Shown: positions 7,907 through 16,488 of the stretch, one piece after another
Numbering within the stretch: the stretch's first letter is position 1
How the letters are laid out: the number at the start of each line of letters is the position of its first letter
Assembly: GCA_030698225.1 (NCBI GenBank)
Contig: JAUYNR010000059.1
Coordinates: 1-37,558 of the forward strand
DNA length: 37,558 nucleotides
Origin: Oxalobacteraceae bacterium
Lineage (GTDB): Bacteria > Pseudomonadota > Gammaproteobacteria > Burkholderiales > Burkholderiaceae_D
Direction: 5' to 3'
Notes under the pieces: model-generated
The model's input: only the letters and a program-made list of their open reading frames with translations
The model's database searches: none
What the model was told of the DNA's origin: nothing
Position numbers and translations under genes: made by a program

Positions 7907-9844
7907 ATGGAAGACTCAGTAACTTTCTCCGAGTCATCGGGGGCCGTGACGGCATACCTCGCAGTGACCGGCGCCGGTACGGTTAAGTCGACCATGTTCC
8001 CACTTCATGAGGAGGTCGTCATAGGGCGGGATCCCCAAGACTCGCTGGCGTTGGACAGCTTCCTCTGTATTCCTGAGCACACGGTGAGTCGTCGGCACGC
8101 GCGCATCCGCCGCAGCGGCGAAACTTATTTTGTGGAAGATCTTCATTCATTCAATGGAACCTTCGTCCTGGGCAACAGAATCACACCCGGCGAATGGCAT
8201 CCACTGCGGGGTGGCGACGAGCTTAGTGTGTCCTCTGTTCAGATCGTGTTCCACTCGTTGCTGGTACCGGCTCGTGAGAGCATGCCTACCATTATTGCCA
8301 AGACTATCGATGCGACCGTGTTTGCGAATTCCTTGAAATCCACCCCTGACACGGATCAAAACTATATGCAGCGGACGATTCGGAAACTCCACGCCATGGC
8401 GCAAGTCGGCATTGCTCTTGGTGCGGTGACGGATCGCGCCACCATGATCGAGAAGATCATGAACCTTATCTTTGAGCTGTTTCCTCTTGCGGAGCGTGCC
8501 TTCATTCTACTGAGCAAAAATGTGGGAGAGCCGCCGGTGCCCGTTGCCGCGCGTCGGTGTGACGGTATGATCGAAGATCCGGAGCAGGTAAGAATATCGC
8601 AAACGCTGATCAGCGAGGTGTTCAACAAAAAGCAGTCGATTCTCTCGGTGGATACCTTGTCGGATCGCCATTTTGGCTCTCAGGAATCGATCGTCTCCCA
8701 AGCCATTCGAAGCGTGATGTGTGTACCACTACTACTGGAGGGCGAGTGTTTGGGTTTGATTCAGGTGGACACGTCTTCGGACCCCCATGCATTCAAGGAG
8801 CAGGACCTTGAGATGCTCACGGGCGTCTGTACGGAAACTGCAGTTGCGCTCAAAAACTTTCAGCTATATTCTGATATTGAGCGTCTACTCGATGGATTCG
8901 TTCGTGCTTCGGTCCAGGCAATTGAGGAGCGCGATCCGGTTACCGCAGGTCATTCGTTCCGCGTTGCGGCTTATGCAGAGCACCTGGCAAAGGCGGTGGA
9001 TCACGACGTAAGCCCCGATCTACGGCGCCTTGTGTTTTCGAAAGAACAGTTGCGCGAGATGCGCTATGCCGCGCTGCTGCACGATTTCGGAAAGGTCGGC
9101 GTGAGGGAGCACGTGCTGCGCAAAGAGAAGAAGCTCCACCATTCTGACATGCGCCTGCTGGAGCAGCGGTTCAAGTACGCACGTGTCTGTCTGGAGCGGC
9201 AAGCGTATCGACATCTGGCGGAAGTGCATATACAGCGAGAGTTGAGCATGGCGGCGTTTCGGGAAGAAAGTTGGAAGATTGAAGAGAACCTGCGCGGGGA
9301 GTTCGAACGCTTGGATGCGTTTCTCGCAACCATTCGACGCGCGAACGAACCTGCAATTTCACACACCGAGAACCTGCCTGAACTTAGAAATGTCCTCGAT
9401 TATGCGTACCACGAATCGGACGGCCCCGCAGCGCGGTTGCTGGACGAACATGAATTCTCGGCTTTGAGCGTTTCTATGGGTTGCCTAACCGAGGAAGAGC
9501 GTCAACAGGTTCAGTCGCATGTGGCCGATTCCTATTCCTTTCTGATCTTGATTCCCTGGACGCGAGACCTTGCCGGCATTCCCGCTATTGCCCACGGCCA
9601 TCACGAGAAACTCGATGGGTCGGGTTATCCAATGGGTTTGCGCGGCGCCCAGATCAGTATTCAAACTCGGATTCTAACCATTTGTGACATCTATGATGCG
9701 CTCACTGCCGGAGATCGCCCATACAAGAAAGCCATGCCTGTAGACCAGGCACTGGATCTGATGGCTGCGGAATGCCGGGCAGGGCGGCTCGATTCCAGTT
9801 TATTTAATGTATTTGTCGAATCCAGGGTCTGGTCGATGGAATGA
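7907..9844 (+). CDS. FHA-GAF-HD-GYP signalling protein (candidate c-di-GMP phosphodiesterase)
   Basis: A 645-residue cytosolic protein. An FHA domain occupies about residues 25-115 (VVIGRDPQDSLALDSF, TVSRRHARI, DLHSFNGTF), with the Arg, Ser-x-x-His and Asn needed for phosphothreonine binding. A GAF domain follows at about 150-320. The HD-GYP domain starts near 335 (DPVTAGHSFRVAAYAEHLA), with the metal-binding HDFGK at 392-396 and the signature HHEKLDGSGYPMGLRG near 565, then CDIYDALTAGDRPYKKA. Between these halves sits an insertion of about 130 mostly helical residues absent from ordinary HD-GYP proteins. It may lower c-di-GMP under control of the kinase at 3190-5193. It lies about 140 bases upstream of the outer membrane component and is probably co-transcribed with it. 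Confidence 0.9.
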   Translation: MEDSVTFSESSGAVTAYLAVTGAGTVKSTMFPLHEEVVIGRDPQDSLALDSFLCIPEHTVSRRHARIRRSGETYFVEDLHSFNGTFVLGNRITPGEWHPLRGGDELSVSSVQIVFHSLLVPARESMPTIIAKTIDATVFANSLKSTPDTDQNYMQRTIRKLHAMAQVGIALGAVTDRATMIEKIMNLIFELFPLAERAFILLSKNVGEPPVPVAARRCDGMIEDPEQVRISQTLISEVFNKKQSILSVDTLSDRHFGSQESIVSQAIRSVMCVPLLLEGECLGLIQVDTSSDPHAFKEQDLEMLTGVCTETAVALKNFQLYSDIERLLDGFVRASVQAIEERDPVTAGHSFRVAAYAEHLAKAVDHDVSPDLRRLVFSKEQLREMRYAALLHDFGKVGVREHVLRKEKKLHHSDMRLLEQRFKYARVCLERQAYRHLAEVHIQRELSMAAFREESWKIEENLRGEFERLDAFLATIRRANEPAISHTENLPELRNVLDYAYHESDGPAARLLDEHEFSALSVSMGCLTEEERQQVQSHVADSYSFLILIPWTRDLAGIPAIAHGHHEKLDGSGYPMGLRGAQISIQTRILTICDIYDALTAGDRPYKKAMPVDQALDLMAAECRAGRLDSSLFNVFVESRVWSME

Positions 9845-9985
9845 GTGGGGTGTCGGATCAACTTACTGCATCATTTGCCGGCAACATAAATGCATAAAAC
9901 TTACTTTTTTTTGGCAGTTCCAAATCGGAGCATGCCACCTGATCCACTTGAGGTTCATCGCGACTCTGGCTGTCGGCGCTTGCAT

Positions 9986-11380
9986 ATGCTTGTGAGGCAC
10001 TTTCTTCTTGCCGGTTCTTGCGCCGCGGTCTTATGTGCTTGCGCCGACGTCAGCATGCCGGAATATCGCCGTCCCGACAGTCCCGACAAATCCTCGTGGT
10101 CCCGCCCGACAGCGGTCTCGGCATCCGATACGATCACCCAGGATTGGTGGAAGGAATTCCAGGACCCGTACTTGGATACACTCATAAACAAGGCGATCAC
10201 GGGTAACTTCGACTTAAAAATTCTTGCTGCGCGTATCCAGGTTGCCAGCGCACAAATTGGCGAGGCGCGCGCGGGAGCACTGCCGACCCTGGATGCAGGC
10301 GCTGGCGCAAGCTTCGAAAAAAGCACCGGTCAGAAATTCTCAAAACAATTCAATTTGGGTACCCAGGTCAATTGGGACATTGACATTTGGGGCAAAGTTG
10401 AGAAAGGCGTTCAGGCACAGACTGCCGAGTACCGCGCCTCAGAGGCGGATTGGCGCGCCGGATATCTGACGCTGGTTTCGGATGTATCGACGACTTATTT
10501 TCAGATTCTTCAGTTCCAGGAACAAATTGATCAGCAACAACAATCGCTGGACAAGAACAAGCAGATAGTGGCCATCTATGAGGCCATGGTCAAGAATGGA
10601 TTGCTGCCCAACACGCGGGTGCTGCAACAACGTGCAGAAATTCATCGGCTGACGAACGACCTGCTGGAACTCCATCGATTGCGCGACCTGGCAGACAACG
10701 CGCTGGCCACGTTGACGGGTGTATCGGCAGGGACGTTCAAAGTCCCGGCTGCTCACTTGCAGCAAACCGTCCAGCTTCCGGCGGTACCCGCCGGTCTGCC
10801 ATCCCAGCTGCTCAAACGTAGGCCCGATGTGATTGCGGCAGAGTATCGGGTTCTGGAGGCATATGAACTGGTAGGACAAGCAAAGCTTGCGCAATTGCCC
10901 TCGATCAGTTTGACCGGACGGGGCGGGTCTTCCAGTTTTGCCCTGCTCGATTTGCTGAAGTCCTTCACATTCGGATTTCTGCCCAGCATCAACTTTCCTA
11001 TCTTTGATCCAGGCGTCAAGGCGCGCATAAAGACGAGCGAGGCGCAAACCCAGGTCATCGAACAGCTTTATCGACGCACCGTCATTGGCGCTTTTGAAGA
11101 AGTGGAGAACGCCCTCGTGAATCTGGATGCGCACAAAAAGCAGAAGGTCGAATTGCAGCAGCAAGTCGATCATTTGAAAGTGGTTGCCGTTCAGATCGAA
11201 GCGCAGCTCAAGGAAGGCCTTGTGTCTCAACTGGAGGTGTTTGAGAACCAGCGCTCGTTATTGGCGGCGCAACTTGCAATGCTGGCGAATCACCAGCAGA
11301 TCCTGTCGGACACGGTCACGCTGTATAAGACGCTGGGCGGAGGCTGGCCGAGCGTTGAGGTCAGGAACGCCAGCCAATGA
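9986..11380 (+). CDS. TolC/NodT-family outer membrane efflux lipoprotein
   Basis: A 464-residue protein from the chosen ATG at 9986, which puts a lipoprotein signal at the N-terminus (MLVRHFLLAGSCAAVLCAC, lipobox ending at the second Cys of CAC). An upstream in-frame ATG at 9890 would bury it behind 32 unlikely residues. The mature part has the two outer-membrane-factor repeats: DWWKEFQDPYLDTLINKA, GALPTLDAGAGAS, WDIDIWGKV, YFQILQFQEQID and, in the second half, LLKRRPDVIAAEYRVLEA, QLPSISLTGRGG and NFPIFDPGVKARI. It would form the outer membrane duct for the exporter with HlyD (13903) and the ABC protein (16489). Its TGA overlaps the next gene's ATG. Confidence 0.93.
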   Translation: MLVRHFLLAGSCAAVLCACADVSMPEYRRPDSPDKSSWSRPTAVSASDTITQDWWKEFQDPYLDTLINKAITGNFDLKILAARIQVASAQIGEARAGALPTLDAGAGASFEKSTGQKFSKQFNLGTQVNWDIDIWGKVEKGVQAQTAEYRASEADWRAGYLTLVSDVSTTYFQILQFQEQIDQQQQSLDKNKQIVAIYEAMVKNGLLPNTRVLQQRAEIHRLTNDLLELHRLRDLADNALATLTGVSAGTFKVPAAHLQQTVQLPAVPAGLPSQLLKRRPDVIAAEYRVLEAYELVGQAKLAQLPSISLTGRGGSSSFALLDLLKSFTFGFLPSINFPIFDPGVKARIKTSEAQTQVIEQLYRRTVIGAFEEVENALVNLDAHKKQKVELQQQVDHLKVVAVQIEAQLKEGLVSQLEVFENQRSLLAAQLAMLANHQQILSDTVTLYKTLGGGWPSVEVRNASQ

Positions 11381-13887
11381 ATGTTCAGCCGGAGCATGCG
11401 CCTGACGAAGCACCGATCGCGCATGCCAATCAGCACACGACTGCAGAGCAGAAATTCAATATCGTGCTCAAGCCCCTATCCTATCCGGAATTGGGTGATA
11501 TCCGCATTGATGAGAATCTGTTTGCCATCGGGCGCACCGAAGCGCCGTTCGTGTCTTACGCGCCCGAAATAGTTGCCGACTTATCGCGCCGCCACGCAAG
11601 AATCTTTTCCGAGTACGGCGCCGTCTATATCGCCGACCTGGACAGCAAGAACGGGACGACCGTGAACGGCGTCAACGTTCGGCAGAAAATCATCCGGCTG
11701 CAGCAAGGCGACGAGATCTGCTTCGGACGGGCGCTGTCGTACCAGGTACATCTGAGCGCGTGCGTGCAGACGCCGGGACGCGCGGTGAAGCTCGTCAGCC
11801 TGACCTTGAGTCCGGAGTGCGGCGAGTTGGGGCTCCAGCCGATTGTCGTGACGCAGTTCCCGTTCCTGATCAGCAAAGCGGACGTGACCTTTGCGCGTTA
11901 CAAGGACGCGCACCCGCACCAGGTGAACTATATCTCGCGGCGCCATGCCCATATTTTCCTGAAAGGCGGCACACCTTTCGTCGAGGATCTGGGCAGCACC
12001 AACGGCACTTTCGTCGCAGGAAAACGTCTGGACGAGCACGCCGTTGCTTTGACGGATGGCGACTCAATCGCATTCGGTGGGCATTATTTTGTCTACAAAG
12101 TGAGTTTGCAACAGGAAGAGTCCGAGGTCGATCCGACAGTGACGAAGTTGAGCCCCGCCGCTACGGAAGATTCCGGCGATATGGATAGGACCACATTTGT
12201 GGGCGCCGCAGGCTCGTTTCTTGACATATTCTGTGTCGACCATGCGCAACAACTGGACGATGAAGTCAACCACGAAGCGTTGCAACAGGGCGACGATGCC
12301 AGGAAAGAAACAGAGCAACGCCAGGCGCGGGGTAAATTCCGGATTTTCATCTCGGAACTGACCGAGGCCTTGGCGGAAAAAGAACGCAAGGGCATCCGGC
12401 ATGCGTTCTGGTGGGGTACAGCGCTGGCAGCGGTGTTGGCGATGGTTGCGCTGCTGCTCTATCACAGCGGAACGTCTGAACGGGATTTGAAGAACCTGAT
12501 GGCAAGCGGCGATTATGGTCGGGCGGCGACGGTCGCCAACCAGTACCTGGAGCGCTTTCCGGACAATGCCGAAGTCAAGGCGCTGGGTACCGAAGCGCTA
12601 CTCAAAGCTAGCGTGCCGCAGTGGGTGACCCTGTTGAAAATCCGCGAGTTCGATCGTGCGAGCGCTGCGCTTGCCAACATGAAAAAACTCGGCACTCGCA
12701 ATGCGGACGTGCAGGCTTTGGTGAGTGAGCTCGAATGGATCGGTAATCTCGAGAAATTCGTGATTGGCCAAGGCGGGCTGGATGCACCAATTCGAATCTA
12801 CGCGGATGAGCAACAGATCAATACACTTCTGCAGCGATGGAATGAAGACCCAATGGGACACCAACGGGCGCTCGCCAGAATCTTGTCCTATGTTCCGGAA
12901 TTCAAGGATACGTACGCCGAGGCGCTCAGCCATCTGCGCAAGCTCCAGAGCGATGATTCGGTGTATCTGGCTGCGATCGAACGCTTGAAGACGGCCATCA
13001 GCACCGAGTTGAGCCAGGATCGCCCTGAAGCGCTGGAAGCGGTCCTGACCGAGTATGCGGAGAAGTATCCCCGGATAGGCGGGTTGGAAAGCGTGCGCCA
13101 GGACTTGCGCCAGTACATAGAAATCGACAGCAACCTGCGCGCCGGAAGTCTGGGCCCACTCATCGTTCTTCTGGCAAATGCCCGGTTTTCAAGCCCGCCG
13201 TTTCAGGCCAAGTTTCGGGCCCTGAGATCTGATAGCCGGCTTCCTCCTGCGGAGGTCGTCAGGCAGTATCAAGCCATATCGAAGGCTTGGCGGGCTGGGG
13301 ACACGAAACAGGCCTTCGCCGGTTTGCAAAAGATGGCCGCGGGTCCTTGGGCGGAGGTGGCCGCACGGCAGCTGGCGCACAAGACAGCGATCGCCGAACA
13401 GTTCGCGGCGCTACAAAAGGCGCGCGGCGCCAATGGGTATGATGAGCGCCTGCTATCGTTTTACGGAGCGCTCGATCCGGACGAAGACGTCTACTACCTC
13501 CGGGCTACCGAGGCCGATATCGGGCTTTACAAGGACAAGGCACTCAAGCGGGCGCAGGATCTGGTGAGCGGAGCCCAGGCCCAGTGGCAACAATATCGGG
13601 AGAACGGGGCAATTGCAGGGGAACAGCGGCTCGAGGACCAGATATCGCCCCAGTTTCGGACACAAGCCCGGTTGCTTTCCGTGGCGTATGGAAACGTGCA
13701 ACAAGGCATGCGGCTCTACACGCAATTGAAAGTGGACACTCCCGCGGATTGGCGCAGGATTCAGGATGAGATCAAGGCAGAAGCAGAACAGCAGCGCCGG
13801 TCCTTGCTGGAATTGCGCACGGTCCTGGCGCCCGGGCTGTTGACGGCAAAGCTGGCTCTGCTAAGCACTCAGACTCAGGCCAAATAA
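11377..13887 (+). CDS. Membrane protein with two N-terminal FHA domains
   Basis: An 836-residue protein overlapping the upstream gene by ATGA, so translation is probably coupled. FHA domain 1 is at about residues 45-105 (FAIGRTEAPF, LSRRHARIF, DLDSKNGTTVNG) and FHA domain 2 at about 160-230 (FLISKADVTFARY, ISRRHAHIF, DLGSTNGTFVAG); both keep the phosphothreonine-binding residues, although domain 2 lacks the usual Gly-Arg. One membrane segment lies near 346-366 (WGTALAAVLAMVALLLYHS). The 470-residue C-terminal part is helical and would lie in the periplasm, with some tetratricopeptide-like character early on. It may dock phosphorylated partners at the exporter and pass the signal across the membrane, as Fha proteins do for type VI secretion; this is analogy, not homology. 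Confidence 0.87.
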   Translation: MNVQPEHAPDEAPIAHANQHTTAEQKFNIVLKPLSYPELGDIRIDENLFAIGRTEAPFVSYAPEIVADLSRRHARIFSEYGAVYIADLDSKNGTTVNGVNVRQKIIRLQQGDEICFGRALSYQVHLSACVQTPGRAVKLVSLTLSPECGELGLQPIVVTQFPFLISKADVTFARYKDAHPHQVNYISRRHAHIFLKGGTPFVEDLGSTNGTFVAGKRLDEHAVALTDGDSIAFGGHYFVYKVSLQQEESEVDPTVTKLSPAATEDSGDMDRTTFVGAAGSFLDIFCVDHAQQLDDEVNHEALQQGDDARKETEQRQARGKFRIFISELTEALAEKERKGIRHAFWWGTALAAVLAMVALLLYHSGTSERDLKNLMASGDYGRAATVANQYLERFPDNAEVKALGTEALLKASVPQWVTLLKIREFDRASAALANMKKLGTRNADVQALVSELEWIGNLEKFVIGQGGLDAPIRIYADEQQINTLLQRWNEDPMGHQRALARILSYVPEFKDTYAEALSHLRKLQSDDSVYLAAIERLKTAISTELSQDRPEALEAVLTEYAEKYPRIGGLESVRQDLRQYIEIDSNLRAGSLGPLIVLLANARFSSPPFQAKFRALRSDSRLPPAEVVRQYQAISKAWRAGDTKQAFAGLQKMAAGPWAEVAARQLAHKTAIAEQFAALQKARGANGYDERLLSFYGALDPDEDVYYLRATEADIGLYKDKALKRAQDLVSGAQAQWQQYRENGAIAGEQRLEDQISPQFRTQARLLSVAYGNVQQGMRLYTQLKVDTPADWRRIQDEIKAEAEQQRRSLLELRTVLAPGLLTAKLALLSTQTQAK

Positions 13888-13902
13888 GCCTTGGAGGATG
13901 AA

Positions 13903-15276
13903 ATGAAAAATGACCATCGCCCGAGATCGTTGACCGAGGCACTGGAGGATCACAGCGCCGATGGCATCGCGATTCTGACTGCGGAACCCTGGCGGTTTAC
14001 CCAGATTACTGTCATCGCAATGGTCGCGTTGATGCTGTCTGCTTTGGTCTGGTCATTTTTCGGGCGGGCAGATGTGATCGTGACGGCGCAGGGGACGCTT
14101 TTGCCCGAGTCGGAAGTGCGGCGTTTTTATGCGCCGGTTGACGGCGAATTGGTAAATCTCTACATCTCGGAAGGTCAGCCGGTATCGAAGGGTGACGTGG
14201 TGGCCAGGCTTAACGCCAGGGGCGCGATTGAAGCAGCAACCAACGCGCTCGACGCGCAGTTGAAACTCGAAAATGCCGAACGGGAATGGCGGGAATTTCC
14301 GGACAAGAAAGCGCTGATGGAGCGCAGGGCAACGACCTTGAAACAGGCGATGGAACTGGAAGAGCATCAGCACCAGAAGCGCATCGCCGAAGGAACATCC
14401 AAGCTGGCGGAAGGGCAGAGAGCGCAATTGCAGGAAGCACGTACCAATCTTGACGATGCGCAGCGGGCCCGCAGCGCTGCCATGGAAGAGGCGGACAAGT
14501 ACGCGCGGCTATTCGCGCTGCCCGGCGGTGGCGGAGTATCGCAGCTTCAGGTTGAAGGCAAAAAAAATGCCGTCCTGGCGGCTGAAAACGCCGTGCGCGT
14601 GGCGCAATCAAGACTCGGAGAGCTGAGCGCCCGGCAAAGCCTGGAGTCGGGACAGGCCAAGTCACAACTGGAGACCAGCGGCCAGGAACTCGCCAAACTG
14701 CGCCTGCAGTACGAAGCGGCCACCAGGGAGGCCGCCAATGTAGAAGACAAGTTACGGTTGCAGCTACAGACGGCGCGTCTGATTTCCGAGGCAGCAGCCA
14801 GAATCCGCTTTGAAAACATCGACAAGGACAACTTTCTGCTGATCGTTGCGCCGGTAGACGGCGTCATCACGGACGTCACTGCCACGCAACTGGGGGATAA
14901 GATTCAGGCCAATTCGCCGCTCGGCGGGATTGCGCCGAAAGACGCGCGCCCTATTCTCAAGACCGAGATTGCCGAGTACGATCGGGCGTTCTTGAACGAA
15001 GGCCTGCCGGTCAAGCTGAAATTCAATGCGTTTCCCTATCAGCGGTATGGCCTCATCAGCGGCACGCTGGAATATATTTCTCCGGCTACCAAACCAGCGC
15101 TGCAAACCAAGCAGCCGGTGTACGAGGGGCGCGTAGCGCTGGAGCGGGACCATTACCTGGTCGCAGATAAAAAATATCCGTTGCGCTATGGGATGACGGC
15201 AACCGTAGAAATTGTTGTCCGCGAACGCCGCCTGATCGATCTGGCTCTGGACCCGTTCCGGCAGATTGGGGGGTGA
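13903..15276 (+). CDS. HlyD-family membrane fusion protein of the peptide exporter
   Basis: A 457-residue periplasmic adaptor. The ATG at 13903 is chosen because GGAGG lies 5 bases upstream; the TTG at 13891 overlaps that site. A membrane anchor at about residues 27-50 (ITVIAMVALMLSALVWSFFG) is followed by the first half of the barrel-sandwich (VDGELVNLYISEGQPVSKGD), a long coiled-coil hairpin rich in Glu, Gln, Ala and Arg (about 95-290), the second half (VAPVDGVITDVTATQLGD) and a beta-barrel region (VKLKFNAFPYQRYG). This is the architecture of adaptors for type I and C39-type exporters. It follows the double-FHA gene by 15 bases and belongs to the same operon. Confidence 0.92.
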   Translation: MKNDHRPRSLTEALEDHSADGIAILTAEPWRFTQITVIAMVALMLSALVWSFFGRADVIVTAQGTLLPESEVRRFYAPVDGELVNLYISEGQPVSKGDVVARLNARGAIEAATNALDAQLKLENAEREWREFPDKKALMERRATTLKQAMELEEHQHQKRIAEGTSKLAEGQRAQLQEARTNLDDAQRARSAAMEEADKYARLFALPGGGGVSQLQVEGKKNAVLAAENAVRVAQSRLGELSARQSLESGQAKSQLETSGQELAKLRLQYEAATREAANVEDKLRLQLQTARLISEAAARIRFENIDKDNFLLIVAPVDGVITDVTATQLGDKIQANSPLGGIAPKDARPILKTEIAEYDRAFLNEGLPVKLKFNAFPYQRYGLISGTLEYISPATKPALQTKQPVYEGRVALERDHYLVADKKYPLRYGMTATVEIVVRERRLIDLALDPFRQIGG

Positions 15277-15729
15277 CTCTGCCCCTTGATAAGCAAATTG
15301 ACAGGCTCGGATCCATAAATATACTATATAGTGTATTTTTTAATACGCAATTAAACTATGCGGAAACTGTGCTATTTTAATGCATACCCGTCACTTTATT
15401 AAAAATAGTGCGCCGTCTCGTGGTTTTCGCTAGGCGCGCTCGACAACGGTTCTCGCCTATTTTCAACATTTTGGTAAGCAAGCGGATAGGCAGGGCTTGA
15501 GCAGCCCCGCGGCATAGAATCCAGTCAAGTCATCAGAGTCCTGTCGGACATGGTTCTGCAGCCTACTGGTTTGATTGGCGGATGCGTCCATTGCAAACGG
15601 ATGCTCCGTATACTAGACTCAAAATTATGGGATAGCGCTCCTGCAACCGGAGACAACAGTGCCCGGCAACATGAGTGCGAACAAGACGCAATCTTCAAAT
15701 TTTGGCCCCAATGTCAAGGAGCAAATGAG
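15277..15729. promoter_or_regulatory. AT-rich intergenic region with a palindrome, probable promoter of the isomerase-exporter genes
   Basis: The 453 bases between the adaptor and isomerase genes hold a markedly AT-rich patch (about 15316-15410), including the near-palindrome ATACTATATAGTGTAT at 15320-15335, whose inner 10 bases are perfectly symmetrical. This could be an operator. I found no -24/-12 element with correct spacing. An open frame runs into the isomerase gene from 15550, but without a ribosome binding site or domain. Confidence 0.4.
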
Positions 15730-16482
15730 ATGACGGTAATTGTGCGTATCGATGACGAAGTCATTGGCATCGAGGATTTTGTCAGGACATTGAAGCTCAC
15801 CGGACAGTTCGAGAGCCTCATTGAGCAACTTGTCAGAGACAAACTCACGGTTCGCGCGGCGAAGAAACAAGGTATTTCCGTGTCTGCGGAAGAGATACAG
15901 GAGCGGGCCGATCAGCTTCGCAGGGTCCAGGGCTTGCACAGAGCGACCGATATGAACCGCTATCTCGACGCGCTCGGGGTCAGCCTGGATGAATTTGAAA
16001 TCTTCATCACGGATAGTCTGTATCAAGAGAAGATGATGGCGCAGGTCTGCAGCGACCAGGCGGTGGAAGATTACTTCAAACTGAATTCCCCCAAGTTCGA
16101 TAGTGTCGAGGTCAGCCATATTGTTCTTGATACCGAAGGCATGGCGAAAGAGATGATCTCTTCCCTCAGGGATGATCCGGACAGCTTTGCTGAAATGGCG
16201 CGTGAGTATTCGATCGCCGATACGCGGGAGCAGGGAGGCGTCATCGGCAAGGTCCTGCGCGGCTCCCTCAAGACCGATGTCGAAGCGAAGGTATTTAATG
16301 CGGCGGTTGGGGATTTGCTCGGGCCATTCTGCTCATCCGACCGTTCTTTTTACGAAATCTTTACGGTGAGCGCGAAACATCCCGCCACGCTGGACGAGGA
16401 TGTCACGGTTGAAGTGCGGCGCCTGCTGCGCGAACAATGGCTTTTGGCGAGGGCACAGGAACACATCATCGAGACGCGTTAG
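15730..16482 (+). CDS. Parvulin-type peptidyl-prolyl cis-trans isomerase (SurA/PrsA-like)
   Basis: A 250-residue protein; the ATG at 15730 has AAGGAG 8 bases upstream, whereas the longer frame from 15550 has none. Residues 1-115 form an all-helical SurA-N-like chaperone region (FESLIEQLVRDKLTVRAAKK, LGVSLDEFEIFITDSLYQEKM). Residues 120-220 form the parvulin domain (FDSVEVSHIVLDTEGMAKEM, DDPDSFAEMAREYSIADT, QGGVIGKVLRGSLKTDVEAKVFNAAVGDLLGPF). There is no signal peptide, so it would act in the cytosol, before or during export. It precedes the exporter gene by 6 bases. Such isomerases accompany HlyD/C39-ABC peptide exporters in cyanobacteria, to my recollection. The family A peptide cores contain two Pro residues. 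Confidence 0.87.
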   Translation: MTVIVRIDDEVIGIEDFVRTLKLTGQFESLIEQLVRDKLTVRAAKKQGISVSAEEIQERADQLRRVQGLHRATDMNRYLDALGVSLDEFEIFITDSLYQEKMMAQVCSDQAVEDYFKLNSPKFDSVEVSHIVLDTEGMAKEMISSLRDDPDSFAEMAREYSIADTREQGGVIGKVLRGSLKTDVEAKVFNAAVGDLLGPFCSSDRSFYEIFTVSAKHPATLDEDVTVEVRRLLREQWLLARAQEHIIETR

Positions 16483-16488
16483 TGGCCT

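Noticed and set aside
15583..15605. Possible sigma-54 promoter before the isomerase gene (GG and TTGCA)
   Set aside because: The GG and GC are 11 or 14 bases apart instead of 10, so the strict spacing is not met.
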